64,000 nucleotides of DNA, taken from assembly GCF_033095805.1 (NCBI RefSeq), contig NZ_CP109901.1, positions 1,426,001-1,490,000 of the forward strand, in the 5' to 3' direction. The DNA is from Serratia sp. UGAL515B_01. Lineage in GTDB: Bacteria > Pseudomonadota > Gammaproteobacteria > Enterobacterales > Enterobacteriaceae. Positions 17,672 to 27,100 of the stretch are shown here, piece by piece; positions within the stretch are counted from its first letter, which is position 1, and each line of letters opens with the position of its first letter. Position numbers and translations under genes: made by a program. The notes under the pieces are model-generated. The model searched no databases. It saw nothing but the letters and a program-made list of their open reading frames with translations, and was not told where the DNA came from.

Positions 17672-20619
17672 TTAATCAACTCTTCAGCTAGCATGATATT
17701 TTGTGGCTTGAGTTTGCTCATCATTGTATGGACATCGACAGAATCTATTTTGTCAGCATGCAGGTAGGCGTGAGCGTAATCGAGGTAAACCCCAGACTGT
17801 AGAAAGAGAATGAACAGCTCGCGATCAAGGTGATTCTCATTCACCATGTTGACCATAATATTTAGTGACTCAGATAACAATTTCCCCATTTTATAGGGTC
17901 TGTCATCTGCGGTTAGAGCTTCAAATACGTCGGCAATTGCCATCATTCGTACAGGAATACTCATCTGTTTATAGTTCAACTGGTAAGGATATCCCTTACC
18001 ATCCATGCGTTCATGATGGCCACCGGCAATCACTGGGACGTTAGCCATACTGCGTGGGAAGGGGAGTTTATTCAACATAATGATTGTTTGCATTATGTGT
18101 TCATTAATTTTAAATCTTTCTTCTTCGTTCAGCGTTCCCTTTCTTATGCTGAGATTGTAAATCTCCCCATGGTTGTACAGTAATGCTGGTTCTTTAATTT
18201 TGAAATGGTAATCTTCGGGCAACTTGTTCTTGCTATCTCGATAGATGACATGTTCCTCTTTATCTGCCAGCATCGGCTCCTGAACAGGGAGTGGGGCTAA
18301 TGGACGACGTTTTTTGCGGCTCAGCTCTTCACGTGATACACCGGCACTATCATCCAGTGTGCGTGTCCATTGATATTGTGCAATTTTTTGAATACGTTCT
18401 AGAGCAGCGTCTGGGAGAAATTCACCGCCAATATTGCACTGGGCAATAAAGTAGAAATCATCGTCCAACTGACGCAGTTCATCATTTAACGACAGCTCTT
18501 CCTCAATACCGATAGATACCTTAGTGTTATTGCGCAGGTAGCTAATTTCTTTTTCACGTTTCAGAACTTCAAAACGCATACGTATTTCATGGATGCGATC
18601 ATAAATCAGTTCCAGCTTTGTCGATTTATCGACAACTGCTTCCGGAGTCGTGATTTTCCCACAGTCATGCAGCCAGCAGGCGGTGTGTAATTCTTCCCAT
18701 TCATTCTCTGAAAGGGCAAAAGAGGCGAAAGGGCCTTCTTGAACTTCAACGGCTGCTTTGGCCAACATTTCTGTGATAACCGGTACACGCTGACAATGCC
18801 CACCGGTGTAGGCGCTTTTCGCATCAATTGCCCCAGCGATCAATTCGATAAAGGCGCTCAACAGATTTTTTTGCTCTTGCAGCAGATGTTGGGTTTCTAT
18901 TGCCACCGATAAACTCCCTGCCAGCGCATTGATTAACTGCATTTTGGCGAAGACGCGCTCAGCATTTGATTCCTGAGGGGGAAAGAGCAGTAAAAAACCC
19001 ATTAACTGTTGGTCATGGTTTTGCATCGGAATGGCAATATAACGAAGAGGCAAATATGGCTCTAAGAAAGTGAGCAATTGACTGGGTGTATTTTCATTAT
19101 CAAAAACACCGGTAACTGTTTCGCCTGCTAATATTTGCAAAAGCTCGGTAGGATAACCTTTATCCAACTGTAAAGAAGGCAGATTTGAAGTCTGAACATT
19201 TTGACCAGTCCAACTGAAAGCAATAGGCGAGAAATTCCCTAATTCTTTGTCGGGCAGGTAAATAGCGCCTCCTGTTAATGTGGCTATTTTGGTTGTTTCA
19301 TTGAGTAATCCTTGCATCTTTTGAGGGAAACTATCTTTGGTAGATAACAGACGGCCCATAGAAATAAACTGCTTTAGCGTTAGTTTCATTTTTGACATGG
19401 ATTTGTGCAAGTCATCAATTTCTTCAATTGCCGAGTGCTCTTCTTCCCGATCCTCAAAATACAAATTGCTGATTGCATCAGCGTCATGACGTAAACCAAT
19501 CAATGGACGAGAGATCCGCAATGAAAAATACCAGACTAATGGTAAACTGAATAACAACAGAGAAAATGCAATCAGAGTTGAGTGGTTACGAATTAAATTG
19601 GCATCAGCAGTCAAATAGAAAGAGGGGGTGGCAATCACTAATTGATAGTTATTGCCATGATCATGAAGTTCTATAACGAAGCCATACCAGTTCTGTCCCT
19701 GAGCAGAAAAGAGAATGCTTTCTGAACTATTGCTGCGTTTGGTCTCTAATAGTTTCTGTAAAACAGTGAGTTGAGAAATTTTATTAAGCCCATCATGAGT
19801 TGCTGCATCATCCTGCTTTATTTGAGGGAGACTGGCGATAGTCTCATTGGCAAAATTGATAATTGCAGCTTGACTGCCGGGAGGCAGATTCTGTTGGAGA
19901 AATTCCGAAAGTGAACCCAGTGAAACATCCAGACCAATAATCGCATGGGTGTTATTTTTAGCCTGGATACTGTAGGTAAAACCGGTTTTTCCCGTAGCTT
20001 TAAAGGTATAGAGTGGTGAAGTGATCAGATTTTGACTTTTTGAGGCAAGGATATACCAATTACGTTTACGGGGGTCGAAGCCGTCATACTCCATAACTGT
20101 TTGACCAATAATTCTTTGATTACCGTCGAGATAAATAATCCGCCTTTCTGGTGTCCCAGATAAAAAACGATTGCTTTGCACCAACCATTCAGCGTTTCCA
20201 GGTACCTTGAATAAGGTGCGGATATCGGTAGACAAACGCCGCAGTATAAAAAAATCACCGTTAGGGTAAGCACTGTATATTGCATTGGCATAATCATTTT
20301 GTTGCAATATCTCAATAAATTGACTGACAAAACTCATTCTCTCTTCGAGCGTATTGGTTTGCATTATTGGAGAGTTAGCAAGAAAATTTACAGACATCAT
20401 CATGTGACGAGTGACGGAGTTTAACTCTGCCGCTATAGCTTCGCCGGTTTTTTGATACTGCATGTTGGTAGTGGCTTCAGTAAGTTTTGACAGTTGGCTG
20501 TGGTTGAAAATAATGATTGCACTACCAATTGAAACAATCAGTAATGTAAAAAGTGCGGCAATCTGGATATGTAAGGGATAGTGTTTTCTGAACCCTATCT
20601 TCTGGCTTTGCATAGTCAT
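17668..20619 (-). CDS. Membrane HD-GYP-type phosphohydrolase with Cache sensor, HAMP and GAF domains
   Basis: A 983-residue inner-membrane protein, probably a cyclic-di-GMP phosphodiesterase. Domain order: TM1 at about residues 19-38; a large periplasmic double-Cache-like sensor (about 40-345); TM2 (about 347-366); HAMP with a linker helix (about 367-425); a GAF-like domain (about 425-590); and the HD-GYP domain. His651-Asp652 lie in WLHDCGK, and HHERMDGKGYP begins at residue 868 with the GYP signature intact. The 216 residues between HD and HHE are far more than in compact HD-GYP proteins. This points to a large insertion, of the sort I recall in some gammaproteobacterial members. The stop codon falls inside a family B repeat. 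Transcribed alone. Confidence 0.88.
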   Translation of the reverse strand: MTMQSQKIGFRKHYPLHIQIAALFTLLIVSIGSAIIIFNHSQLSKLTEATTNMQYQKTGEAIAAELNSVTRHMMMSVNFLANSPIMQTNTLEERMSFVSQFIEILQQNDYANAIYSAYPNGDFFILRRLSTDIRTLFKVPGNAEWLVQSNRFLSGTPERRIIYLDGNQRIIGQTVMEYDGFDPRKRNWYILASKSQNLITSPLYTFKATGKTGFTYSIQAKNNTHAIIGLDVSLGSLSEFLQQNLPPGSQAAIINFANETIASLPQIKQDDAATHDGLNKISQLTVLQKLLETKRSNSSESILFSAQGQNWYGFVIELHDHGNNYQLVIATPSFYLTADANLIRNHSTLIAFSLLLFSLPLVWYFSLRISRPLIGLRHDADAISNLYFEDREEEHSAIEEIDDLHKSMSKMKLTLKQFISMGRLLSTKDSFPQKMQGLLNETTKIATLTGGAIYLPDKELGNFSPIAFSWTGQNVQTSNLPSLQLDKGYPTELLQILAGETVTGVFDNENTPSQLLTFLEPYLPLRYIAIPMQNHDQQLMGFLLLFPPQESNAERVFAKMQLINALAGSLSVAIETQHLLQEQKNLLSAFIELIAGAIDAKSAYTGGHCQRVPVITEMLAKAAVEVQEGPFASFALSENEWEELHTACWLHDCGKITTPEAVVDKSTKLELIYDRIHEIRMRFEVLKREKEISYLRNNTKVSIGIEEELSLNDELRQLDDDFYFIAQCNIGGEFLPDAALERIQKIAQYQWTRTLDDSAGVSREELSRKKRRPLAPLPVQEPMLADKEEHVIYRDSKNKLPEDYHFKIKEPALLYNHGEIYNLSIRKGTLNEEERFKINEHIMQTIIMLNKLPFPRSMANVPVIAGGHHERMDGKGYPYQLNYKQMSIPVRMMAIADVFEALTADDRPYKMGKLLSESLNIMVNMVNENHLDRELFILFLQSGVYLDYAHAYLHADKIDSVDVHTMMSKLKPQNIMLAEELIN

Positions 20620-20769
20620 TGCCTTGTTTATGTAATGTATCTTATTTAATCATAGACGAAATGGAGAGAGTCTATAGCTGCCAAGTTTCAAGTTGCCTGT
20701 GTGTTGTTTTTGTTACTCGGCGGTGCCCTTTGACTGCCCCGAGTGCAAACAACTCAGAGACGCACGCTG

Positions 20770-20960
20770 GCCTTGTGTTTTGCGGCGGCACCATAGATAA
20801 CTTTAAATACGTGCGGCACCTTAAGCCTCTGGCAGGTAGGAATGGTGAGGAACACTGACCCGCCGTGAATTCCTGCTCATCCCTGTACGTTTAATGGCCC
20901 GCTAACCTGCATTACTCCGACCTGAAGCACTATTACGTGCAGCTATTCAAGGATATAACA
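20770..20960. repeat. Repeat remnants (family A fragment and family B copy B4)
   Basis: GCGGCGGCACCAT near 20780 resembles the edge of family A copy A3. From 20831, GGCAGGTAGGAATGGTGAGG and ACCCGCCGTGAATT match family B. CACTATTACGTGCAGCTATT near 20920 matches copy B5, where it reads CACTATTCCGCGCAGCTATT. The remaining gap between the HD-GYP gene and ylaC (20961-21155) holds nothing I recognise. Confidence 0.5.
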
Positions 20961-21155
20961 ATTAATGGTGAATAATGCAGAAACTGATCTACCTCGATAA
21001 ACTGCACTTATGATAGCTTGTGCCGAGTTACTGCAGGTTGTGGCTAGGCGGCAACTGAACGGGAAATCGGTCATAAACCGATTTTGAACGCTGCTTACAG
21101 CGCGCTAAAGTGGCGAAGGATATAGTGGCAATGTGAATATGCAAAGGTTGTCGTG

Positions 21156-21659
21156 ATGGATGCAATTAAAAATATCTTGGTGAAAGAGATTGAGCAGATT
21201 AACAATCAAGAAGGGCGTGATGGTAAACCACGTTTCAACAGTGAATTTGCGCGTAATCACCGTTGGCTTTGTCTTGCCATGTTTGCGGGATATTTTGCTG
21301 TAATTGCTGTTATGTACCCAGTTCCCTACATGGGCTTCTATTCATTTTTGGGTTTTACCGTTTTCGTCTTGTTCATGTTTGCTATGCTACTGATTGAGAT
21401 TAAGCCAGTGTACCGTTTTGAAGATATCGGCGTGTTGGACTTGCGTGTTTGCTACAACGGAGAGTGGTATTTTACCCGAACGTTGTCACAACAAGCCATC
21501 CAGGCATTGCTAAATGATCCTGCTATCGGTACCGTACTAAAAGCTCGTATACTTGAAATCCTTGCCAATAAGGGCGAGATTGATTTCTACGATGTTTACG
21601 ATCTTGCCTATACGAAAAAGTTGTATAAAAAACAGGCCCCGGCTGCAGTTATGTATTGA
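21156..21659 (+). CDS. ylaC: Inner-membrane protein YlaC family
   Basis: A 167-residue protein of unknown function. Two adjacent membrane segments occur at about residues 36-55 and 58-83. The conserved cytoplasmic block YRFEDIGVLDLRVCYNGEWY and the later GEIDFYDVYDLA match E. coli YlaC (RYEDIDVLDFRVCYNGEWY, GELSFYDIFTLA). ATG 21156 follows an in-frame GTG directly; either could serve. A 43-codon frame follows 66 bp later in the same direction. Confidence 0.85.
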   Translation: MDAIKNILVKEIEQINNQEGRDGKPRFNSEFARNHRWLCLAMFAGYFAVIAVMYPVPYMGFYSFLGFTVFVLFMFAMLLIEIKPVYRFEDIGVLDLRVCYNGEWYFTRTLSQQAIQALLNDPAIGTVLKARILEILANKGEIDFYDVYDLAYTKKLYKKQAPAAVMY

Positions 21660-21725
21660 AGTAGTGGGCCCTTCAACGATGATTAATACCCTTTTGGGGT
21701 ATGGAATTAATATTGGGTACTTGTA

Positions 21726-21857
21726 ATGAATGATGATGTTTTTGACTTTGATATCGATGCTGAATTAGCAAAAGCTGAAGCAAATGCCGCACACAGGGCT
21801 AAGGAAGTTCCTCAACTTCTTGAAGATGAAGAGGATTGTGAGAGTTGCAAGATCTGA
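21726..21857 (+). CDS. Small acidic protein with C-terminal CxxC, unrecognised
   Basis: A 43-codon frame starting ATG 21726: MNDDVFDFDIDAELAKAEAN, later EEDCESCKI at the C-terminus. It is strongly acidic and predicted helical in the middle, with a CxxC pair (Cys38 and Cys41) three residues from the end that could bind metal or form a disulphide. It lies 66 bp after ylaC in the same direction. A weak GGGT lies about 10 bases upstream of the ATG. I do not recognise the family, and no function is assigned. Codon use looks ordinary for the neighbourhood. Confidence 0.5.
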   Translation: MNDDVFDFDIDAELAKAEANAAHRAKEVPQLLEDEEDCESCKI

Positions 21858-21966
21858 TTGTGGTTACTAAAACCGCCATAGCCGTTTTTTCCTAATTCTA
21901 GGCGATAACGGCAAAGCCCGTAGTTAGACGGGGAATACTTGATTATAAGAGAGTCCTGTTATTGTT

Positions 21967-22095
21967 ATATACCCAAAATAATTCGAGTTGCAGGAAGGCG
22001 GCAACGCAACGAATCCCCAGGAGCTTACTCAAGTAAGTGACTGGGATGAGTGAGGAAAGCCAACGCACATGCAACTTGAAGTATGACGAGTATAG
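21967..22095. repeat. ERIC element
   Basis: A nearly intact ERIC: starts TATACCCAAAATAATTCGAG, contains CCCCAGGAGCTTACTC and AAGTAAGTGACTGGGATGAG, ends GCAACTTGAAGTATGACGAG and TATA. It lies between the 43-codon ORF and the small membrane ORF on the other strand. Confidence 0.92.
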
Positions 22096-22181
22096 TGTTT
22101 ATTTGACATATGCTTAACGGGAGGAGTGATATGTAGCTAACTGATAACAAAATAGTAACCTGTGCTGGAAAGCCCAAAGCT

Positions 22182-22289
22182 TCAATACAGCAAGAATCCC
22201 CATACTAACAGCCCAGCAATGATGACTAAGCACAGAGCTGAAACGGTAAGCAGAATCCACCCAAGTAAGTCTTTCTCTTGTTCTGGCAC
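22182..22289 (-). CDS. Candidate single-span small membrane protein
   Basis: A 35-codon frame with GTG start reading PEQEKDLLGW, then a hydrophobic run ILLTVSALCLVIIAGLLVWG and FLLY at the end. It has a charged N-terminus, one membrane span and a clean stop, the layout of many enterobacterial small membrane proteins. The ribosome-binding site is weak (CGGA about 12 bases upstream). No family recognised; expression and start are unproven. Confidence 0.4.
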   Translation of the reverse strand: MPEQEKDLLGWILLTVSALCLVIIAGLLVWGFLLY

Positions 22290-22468
22290 GTTACGTCATC
22301 CGATTGGTTTTCTTGAATTAATGATGCAGAGATAAGTTATCGTACTGTTACGCTCAATATTATTAGCGCAAATTTAATATTTATGTCGTTCTTCAAGTTT
22401 TAGAGGTGTTTGTTGCGCTATTCGGGAAATATACCGCCTTGTCGCTTCTGGCGACGCATTAAGGTATT

Positions 22469-22493
22469 AAAATCGGCTCTTGGCCGATTTTTT
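22469..22493 (+). terminator. Intrinsic terminator on the plus strand
   Basis: AATCGGC, loop TCTTG, GCCGATT, then a run of T. No plus-strand gene ends nearby, so it may end a small RNA from the 22310-22490 region. The gap 22494-22803 holds only an imperfect inverted repeat (ATGCGGATTTG with CAAACCCGCAT near 22720-22750). Confidence 0.6.
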
Positions 22494-22803
22494 GTACTGC
22501 TATCGTCTTACTTACGATGTATTACTATTCAAAAGTGAGCCTGACAGCAACTATAAAGATATGCCTTTGTGCTGTGAACAATGCCAGATTTTAATAATTA
22601 TTGTCTCTAGGATTTTTCTCATAAGGTGGGCGCAATTGAAGAACACGTAAAGATGGCATAGTGCTGTCCATTCTAATCGTATTGCAGATTGCACTTTGAT
22701 TGTTGTGTTAAACGACCTTAATGCGGATTTGCTCCTTCAAACCCGCATAAGCGTTACGCTTGTTGCTGTTATACAATACCTATTCTACAAAGGTTTGCAG
22801 GGG

Positions 22804-24525
22804 CTAATCAGTAACTATTTTTACCCCAATTTTGCTGATACGGTCGGACTCCATTTCGGCGATCGTCCATGTTAAGCCATCCCACTCGACTTGGTCGCCA
22901 ACCACTGCTTCACCACCGATTAAAGTGGTAACGAATTGGCCAAGCGTCTGATGTTTATCTACACCTTCTTGCAGATTGAGGCCATAAAGTTGGGAGATAT
23001 CACTTAAAAGGGCATCTGGTTGCAGAATAAAGTCGCCAAAGAAACGTTCGTCCAGAGTGACAGTGGGGGCTTGGCTGAAGAGCTTGCCAAGTGCGGGTAA
23101 GTCGTGTTCGTGACCCACAACGCACAGAATATCATCAGCAAGTAATAGCGTACTGCCACTGGGGTGTAACAACTCTTTACCACGGAATAAGGCTGCAATA
23201 CTTGTCCCTTGGGGCATTCTTAGTTCTCTCAGTGCGACACCTACGCACCAGTTATCGGGCGTGAGCTGGTAGACAAACTGTTCCCACTGATCTTGCTGAT
23301 GGATGTCGAGACCAACGCGAGAAATCGGTGCCAAGGCTGGTGGCACGACGACTTTTGCTTTTCTGGCAGCAAAGGAAAGCGTTGTACCCTGCAACAAGAG
23401 TGAAACTAACACGACAAAAAAGGCAACGTTGAAGAATAAGTTTGCGTGAGGCAACCCCGCCATCATAGGGAAAACCGCCAATATAACAGGTACTGCACCA
23501 CGTAAACCAACCCAGGAAATAAACATGCGTTCGCGTAAGTTAAAATTGCGGAAGGGCAATAGACCAATAAATACCGCGATTGGGCGTGCAAAAAGTATCA
23601 TCCATAGCGACAGCAACAAGGCTGGAATAGCGATTGGTAGCAGGTCATGTGGATTCAGCAGTAACCCGAGAACCAGGAACATCCCAATCTGGCTAAGCCA
23701 AGCCAGGCCGTCAAAGGTTTGTAGAATACCGTGGCGGTTACGAATAGGGCGATTACCCAACAACAGTCCACATAGATACACCGCTAAAATACCACTTCCG
23801 TCCAGTGCGGTAGTCAGTGCAAAAATAAAGATCCCCCCGCTCACAGCAAGCAGTGGGTATAATCCTTGCGCAAGTTTAATGTGATTGATCAACTTAAGTA
23901 GTACCCAACCACCGCCCAGTCCTAAGATGATCCCCATGCCGAATTGTTGCACTAAATTAACCAAGAACATCCAGCTTAGTGACGTTTCTCCTGCAGAAAT
24001 CATGGAAATCAGCGTGACGGTCAAAAATACAGCCATAGGGTCGTTACTGCCAGATTCAATTTCCAACGTAGCGCTGACACGTTCGTTTAGGCCCTTGCCA
24101 CCGAGTAGTGAAAAGACGGCAGCAGCATCCGTGGAACCAATAATGGCACCGATCAATAACCCTTGAATAAGGTCGAGACCAAACAACCAGGCAGCAGCCA
24201 ATCCAGTCAACCCTGCGGTAATCAACACGCCAAACGTAGCCATCGATAAGGCTGGCCACAGAGCGACCCGAAATGAACTGACGCGGGTGCGCATACCACC
24301 ATCGAGTAGGATGACTGCCAGAGCCAGATTACTGATCAGATACGCAGCCGGATAGTTGTCAAAAGCAATACCACCAGGGCCGTCGACGCCAGCCAGCATG
24401 CCTATTGCCAGAAAGATCACCAGAATAGGTATGCCCAAGCGCGAAGAGAATGAACTAAGGAGAATACTTGCCCCCACCAACACGGCACCGATGATGAACA
24501 AGTTATTGATCGTGTTGGCATCCAA
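22804..24525 (-). CDS. cvrA: Potassium/proton antiporter CvrA (NhaP2)
   Basis: A 573-residue CPA1-type antiporter. The membrane domain has about twelve hydrophobic segments, with [48 protein letters not shown] and [20 protein letters not shown]. The soluble C-terminal part contains a TrkA_C-like section ([37 protein letters not shown]) and the family's tail. Length and sequence track E. coli CvrA. Exports K+ (or Na+) in exchange for protons and helps survival at low osmolarity in E. coli. Monocistronic here. Confidence 0.95.
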   Translation of the reverse strand: MDANTINNLFIIGAVLVGASILLSSFSSRLGIPILVIFLAIGMLAGVDGPGGIAFDNYPAAYLISNLALAVILLDGGMRTRVSSFRVALWPALSMATFGVLITAGLTGLAAAWLFGLDLIQGLLIGAIIGSTDAAAVFSLLGGKGLNERVSATLEIESGSNDPMAVFLTVTLISMISAGETSLSWMFLVNLVQQFGMGIILGLGGGWVLLKLINHIKLAQGLYPLLAVSGGIFIFALTTALDGSGILAVYLCGLLLGNRPIRNRHGILQTFDGLAWLSQIGMFLVLGLLLNPHDLLPIAIPALLLSLWMILFARPIAVFIGLLPFRNFNLRERMFISWVGLRGAVPVILAVFPMMAGLPHANLFFNVAFFVVLVSLLLQGTTLSFAARKAKVVVPPALAPISRVGLDIHQQDQWEQFVYQLTPDNWCVGVALRELRMPQGTSIAALFRGKELLHPSGSTLLLADDILCVVGHEHDLPALGKLFSQAPTVTLDERFFGDFILQPDALLSDISQLYGLNLQEGVDKHQTLGQFVTTLIGGEAVVGDQVEWDGLTWTIAEMESDRISKIGVKIVTD

Positions 24526-24762
24526 AATAATATTCTCCTACGAGTTATATTGGTTTTACTGAAACAAGGGGAAACCACAATAATTATATGGTATATGATA
24601 GCCTGCAATTCCTGTAAAATGTTAAGGCTGATTACAAAAGAATTGAGTTATTATCATCACTTATAGCATGATTTATAGAAGAAAGGTTTGGAATACATTA
24701 GCTTTGTTTTTTTTATTCGATAAATCAATAAATTAATTTTATTGAAATTATTTTATAGAGAC

Positions 24763-24787
24763 AAAAAACAAGCCCGTTAGGGGCTTG
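24763..24787 (-). terminator. Intrinsic terminator, probably of the POT transporter gene
   Basis: On the minus strand CAAGCCCC, loop TAAC, GGGCTTG, then TTTTTTG. The nearest minus-strand gene ends at 24995, and a family A fragment (24802-24899) lies between, as if inserted into the 3' UTR. Confidence 0.7.
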
Positions 24788-24801
24788 CTGTTGCTAGAGC
24801 G

Positions 24802-24899
24802 TAGGCTATTTACTTGGCCTGCCCTTGCGGCTCTCGCCTTACTCTGCTCGCAAATTACCGCTAGCGGCGCTCACGTGCAATTGAGGGACACAGACTAGG
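24802..24899 (+). mobile_element. Family A element, internally deleted copy A4
   Basis: Keeps a left end TAGGCT and the right third of the element (CTGCTCGCAAATTACCGCTA, GCGGCGCTCACG, CAATTGAGGGACACAGACTA). About 160 bp of the middle are missing. The 24900-24994 remainder shows nothing recognisable, and 24526-24760 is A/T-rich upstream DNA of cvrA. Confidence 0.6.
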
Positions 24900-24994
24900 C
24901 CCAAAAGCCTGCAATACCAAAGACAGACTTTTAGGCATGTACTTGTGCCATTTGTGCGCATTGCTGCGTGATTCGCGTACAGATCTAATGTCGT

Positions 24995-26548
24995 TCAGGC
25001 TTGTTTTATCGATTTCTCATCATTATTGTTTTGAGTATTTTCTAACATCCGGCGAATTGGCACGATAAGTAGGATCAATATTGCGGCGCATATCACCAAC
25101 GCAATTGAGCAGCGAGCAAACAGGGTTGGTAACATTTCTAGTTGGTCTGCTTTTACGTGACCACCGATCAGGCCTGCAGCCAAATTACCTAGCGCACTGG
25201 CACAGAACCATAAGCCCATCATTTGGCCACGCATTCTTTCAGGAGCCAGTAGCGTCATGGTTGCTAGGCCGATAGGGCTAAGGCACAGTTCACCCAAAGT
25301 GAGTAGGAGAATACTGCCCACCAGCCATAGCGGTGACACTCCGGCACCACCATTACTTAAAACTTGTTCGGCTGCGAGCATCATTACACCAAAACCTACA
25401 GCAGCAAACAGGATGCCGATAACAAACTTGGCGATGCTGCTCAAACGAACATTGTTGCGTGCTAGAGCTGGCCATAACCAACTAAATACTGGCGCCAGCA
25501 AAATAATGAACAACGCGTTAATTGATTGGAACCACACTGCGGGGATCTCGAAGTTGCCTACCATGCGATGTGTGTAATCATTAGCGAACAGATTGAACGA
25601 CGTCGGTTTTTGTTCGAAAGCAGACCAGAAAAATGCAGCTGAAACTAGCAGGACAAAACAGACTAGTAGGCGTGCGCGCTCTCTGCGGCTTAAACCAGCA
25701 AAGAAAAACAGATAAATAAAGTACAAGGTAACGGAAGTCGCAATCACATAAACTAGCATACTCGCGATGGCGACAGGGTTGATGATAATCAAGCCTTGCG
25801 AGATCAAGGCCACTACTGCCGCGATACCGACAGCCAAGGCTAAAATCCAAGTGCCAACGCCGTTTTTCTTAACTACTGGATTGTTCCAGGTGGAGTCAAG
25901 GCCTACTTCGCCGTCATAACGTTTCATGGCCGGTAGTGCAAACGCGCGGAAAATGATCAATGCGACCAACATGCCGATACCACCAATGCCAAAACCCCAG
26001 TGCCAGCCATGAGAGCGGATCAGCAAGCCTGAAATCAAGGGGGCGATAAAGGAACCCATGTTTATCCCCATATAGAACAGCGAGAAACCGCCGTCACGGC
26101 GCATATCACCCTGTTTATATAATGTGCCGACCATGACTGAAATGCAGGTTTTAAATAAGCCGGAACCCAGGACAATAAATATCAGGCCGATAAAAAATAA
26201 GTCGTTCCCCATGACTGCCGACAAAGCAATAGATAAGTGACCTATAGCAATCAGGATCGAACCGTACCAAACGGCTTTTTGCTGACCAAGCCAGTTGTCT
26301 GCTAGCCATCCACCCGGCAATGCTGCCAGATACATACTGCCAGCAAAGATACCCACGATCGCTGATGCGTTTTCACGGGCTAACCCCATGCCGCCGTCAT
26401 AAACTGTCGCGGCCATAAACAGGATCAGTAGCGGGCGAATGCCATAAAATGAAAATCTTTCCCACATCTCGGTGAAAAACAGTGAGCCAAGCGGATATGG
26501 ATGACCGAAGAAGGTTCGAATTTTTTTTTGGTTAACAGAGGATTGCAT
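24995..26548 (-). CDS. Proton-dependent di-/tripeptide transporter (POT family)
   Basis: A 517-residue, roughly 14-span inner-membrane symporter. POT signatures: FFTEMWERFSFYGIRPLLILF at residues about 22-42 containing the ExxERFxYY-type motif, GGWLADNWLGQQKAVWYG, and GINMGSFIAPLISG. It belongs to the Dtp/YjdL superfamily, but I cannot choose between DtpA-D by memory, so no symbol is given. ATG 26548 with GGGAAGAG at ideal spacing is preferred over the upstream in-frame start at 26584. It is isolated, with a displaced terminator downstream. Confidence 0.88.
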   Translation of the reverse strand: MQSSVNQKKIRTFFGHPYPLGSLFFTEMWERFSFYGIRPLLILFMAATVYDGGMGLARENASAIVGIFAGSMYLAALPGGWLADNWLGQQKAVWYGSILIAIGHLSIALSAVMGNDLFFIGLIFIVLGSGLFKTCISVMVGTLYKQGDMRRDGGFSLFYMGINMGSFIAPLISGLLIRSHGWHWGFGIGGIGMLVALIIFRAFALPAMKRYDGEVGLDSTWNNPVVKKNGVGTWILALAVGIAAVVALISQGLIIINPVAIASMLVYVIATSVTLYFIYLFFFAGLSRRERARLLVCFVLLVSAAFFWSAFEQKPTSFNLFANDYTHRMVGNFEIPAVWFQSINALFIILLAPVFSWLWPALARNNVRLSSIAKFVIGILFAAVGFGVMMLAAEQVLSNGGAGVSPLWLVGSILLLTLGELCLSPIGLATMTLLAPERMRGQMMGLWFCASALGNLAAGLIGGHVKADQLEMLPTLFARCSIALVICAAILILLIVPIRRMLENTQNNNDEKSIKQA

Positions 26549-27100
26549 AAACTCTTCCCAATACAATATGTTGCACTGAAGCAACAGATAGTGTGATATG
26601 TGCGTTTGAGCATCTGAGTAACGTGTGTCAACCTGAGGAGGTTAACCGACTAAACTGCAATGGCGGTGCACATGAAACTTGAAAACCGGGCCGTCCACTT
26701 TTCACCGGAAATTATATTTATAAGCATTTTTTTGCTTAATGATAGTTCTGTTTGGTATCTATAATCCATCTTTTAGACGAAAAATCGTTAGATGTCTACT
26801 TTACTGATTTTTCAGTGATTTGAAATACTTTTCGTATTGACAGCGTATTTATTGTTCTAATTGGCAAGTGATGGCATAAAAAATAAGATGTTAACTTTTT
26901 TACTTTCAATGTTTACCCGGTTTTACCGATTCAGATTAATCCAAGAAAAGTAAAGAAATAGGTCTCAGATAGGTCCGTTGAAGCCGTGATGATAATATAA
27001 ATCAACACTGTATATTGGAGGGCTACGGTATGGCTGAACACATTTCATCTTGGCAGTGCCTCAAATAAGCCCCCCAAAGACTACATAGCTGCATGCACGA
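26549..27100. other. Gene-free stretch upstream of the peptide transporter
   Basis: 552 bp without a supported gene; the middle (26700-26960) is A/T-rich and should hold the transporter promoter. A GGAGG-preceded 12-codon frame (27030-27068) is present on the plus strand, but nothing follows it. A fragment near 26670 (GTGCACATGAAACTTG) resembles an ERIC end. Confidence 0.4.

Noticed and set aside
22804..24525. Na+/H+ antiporter NhaP instead of CvrA
   Set aside because: Length, the soluble C-terminal domain and near full-length agreement with E. coli CvrA favour the CvrA/NhaP2 call.
27030..27068. GGAGG-preceded 12-codon frame, possible leader peptide
   Set aside because: No co-directional gene or attenuator follows; the codons show no run of one amino acid.
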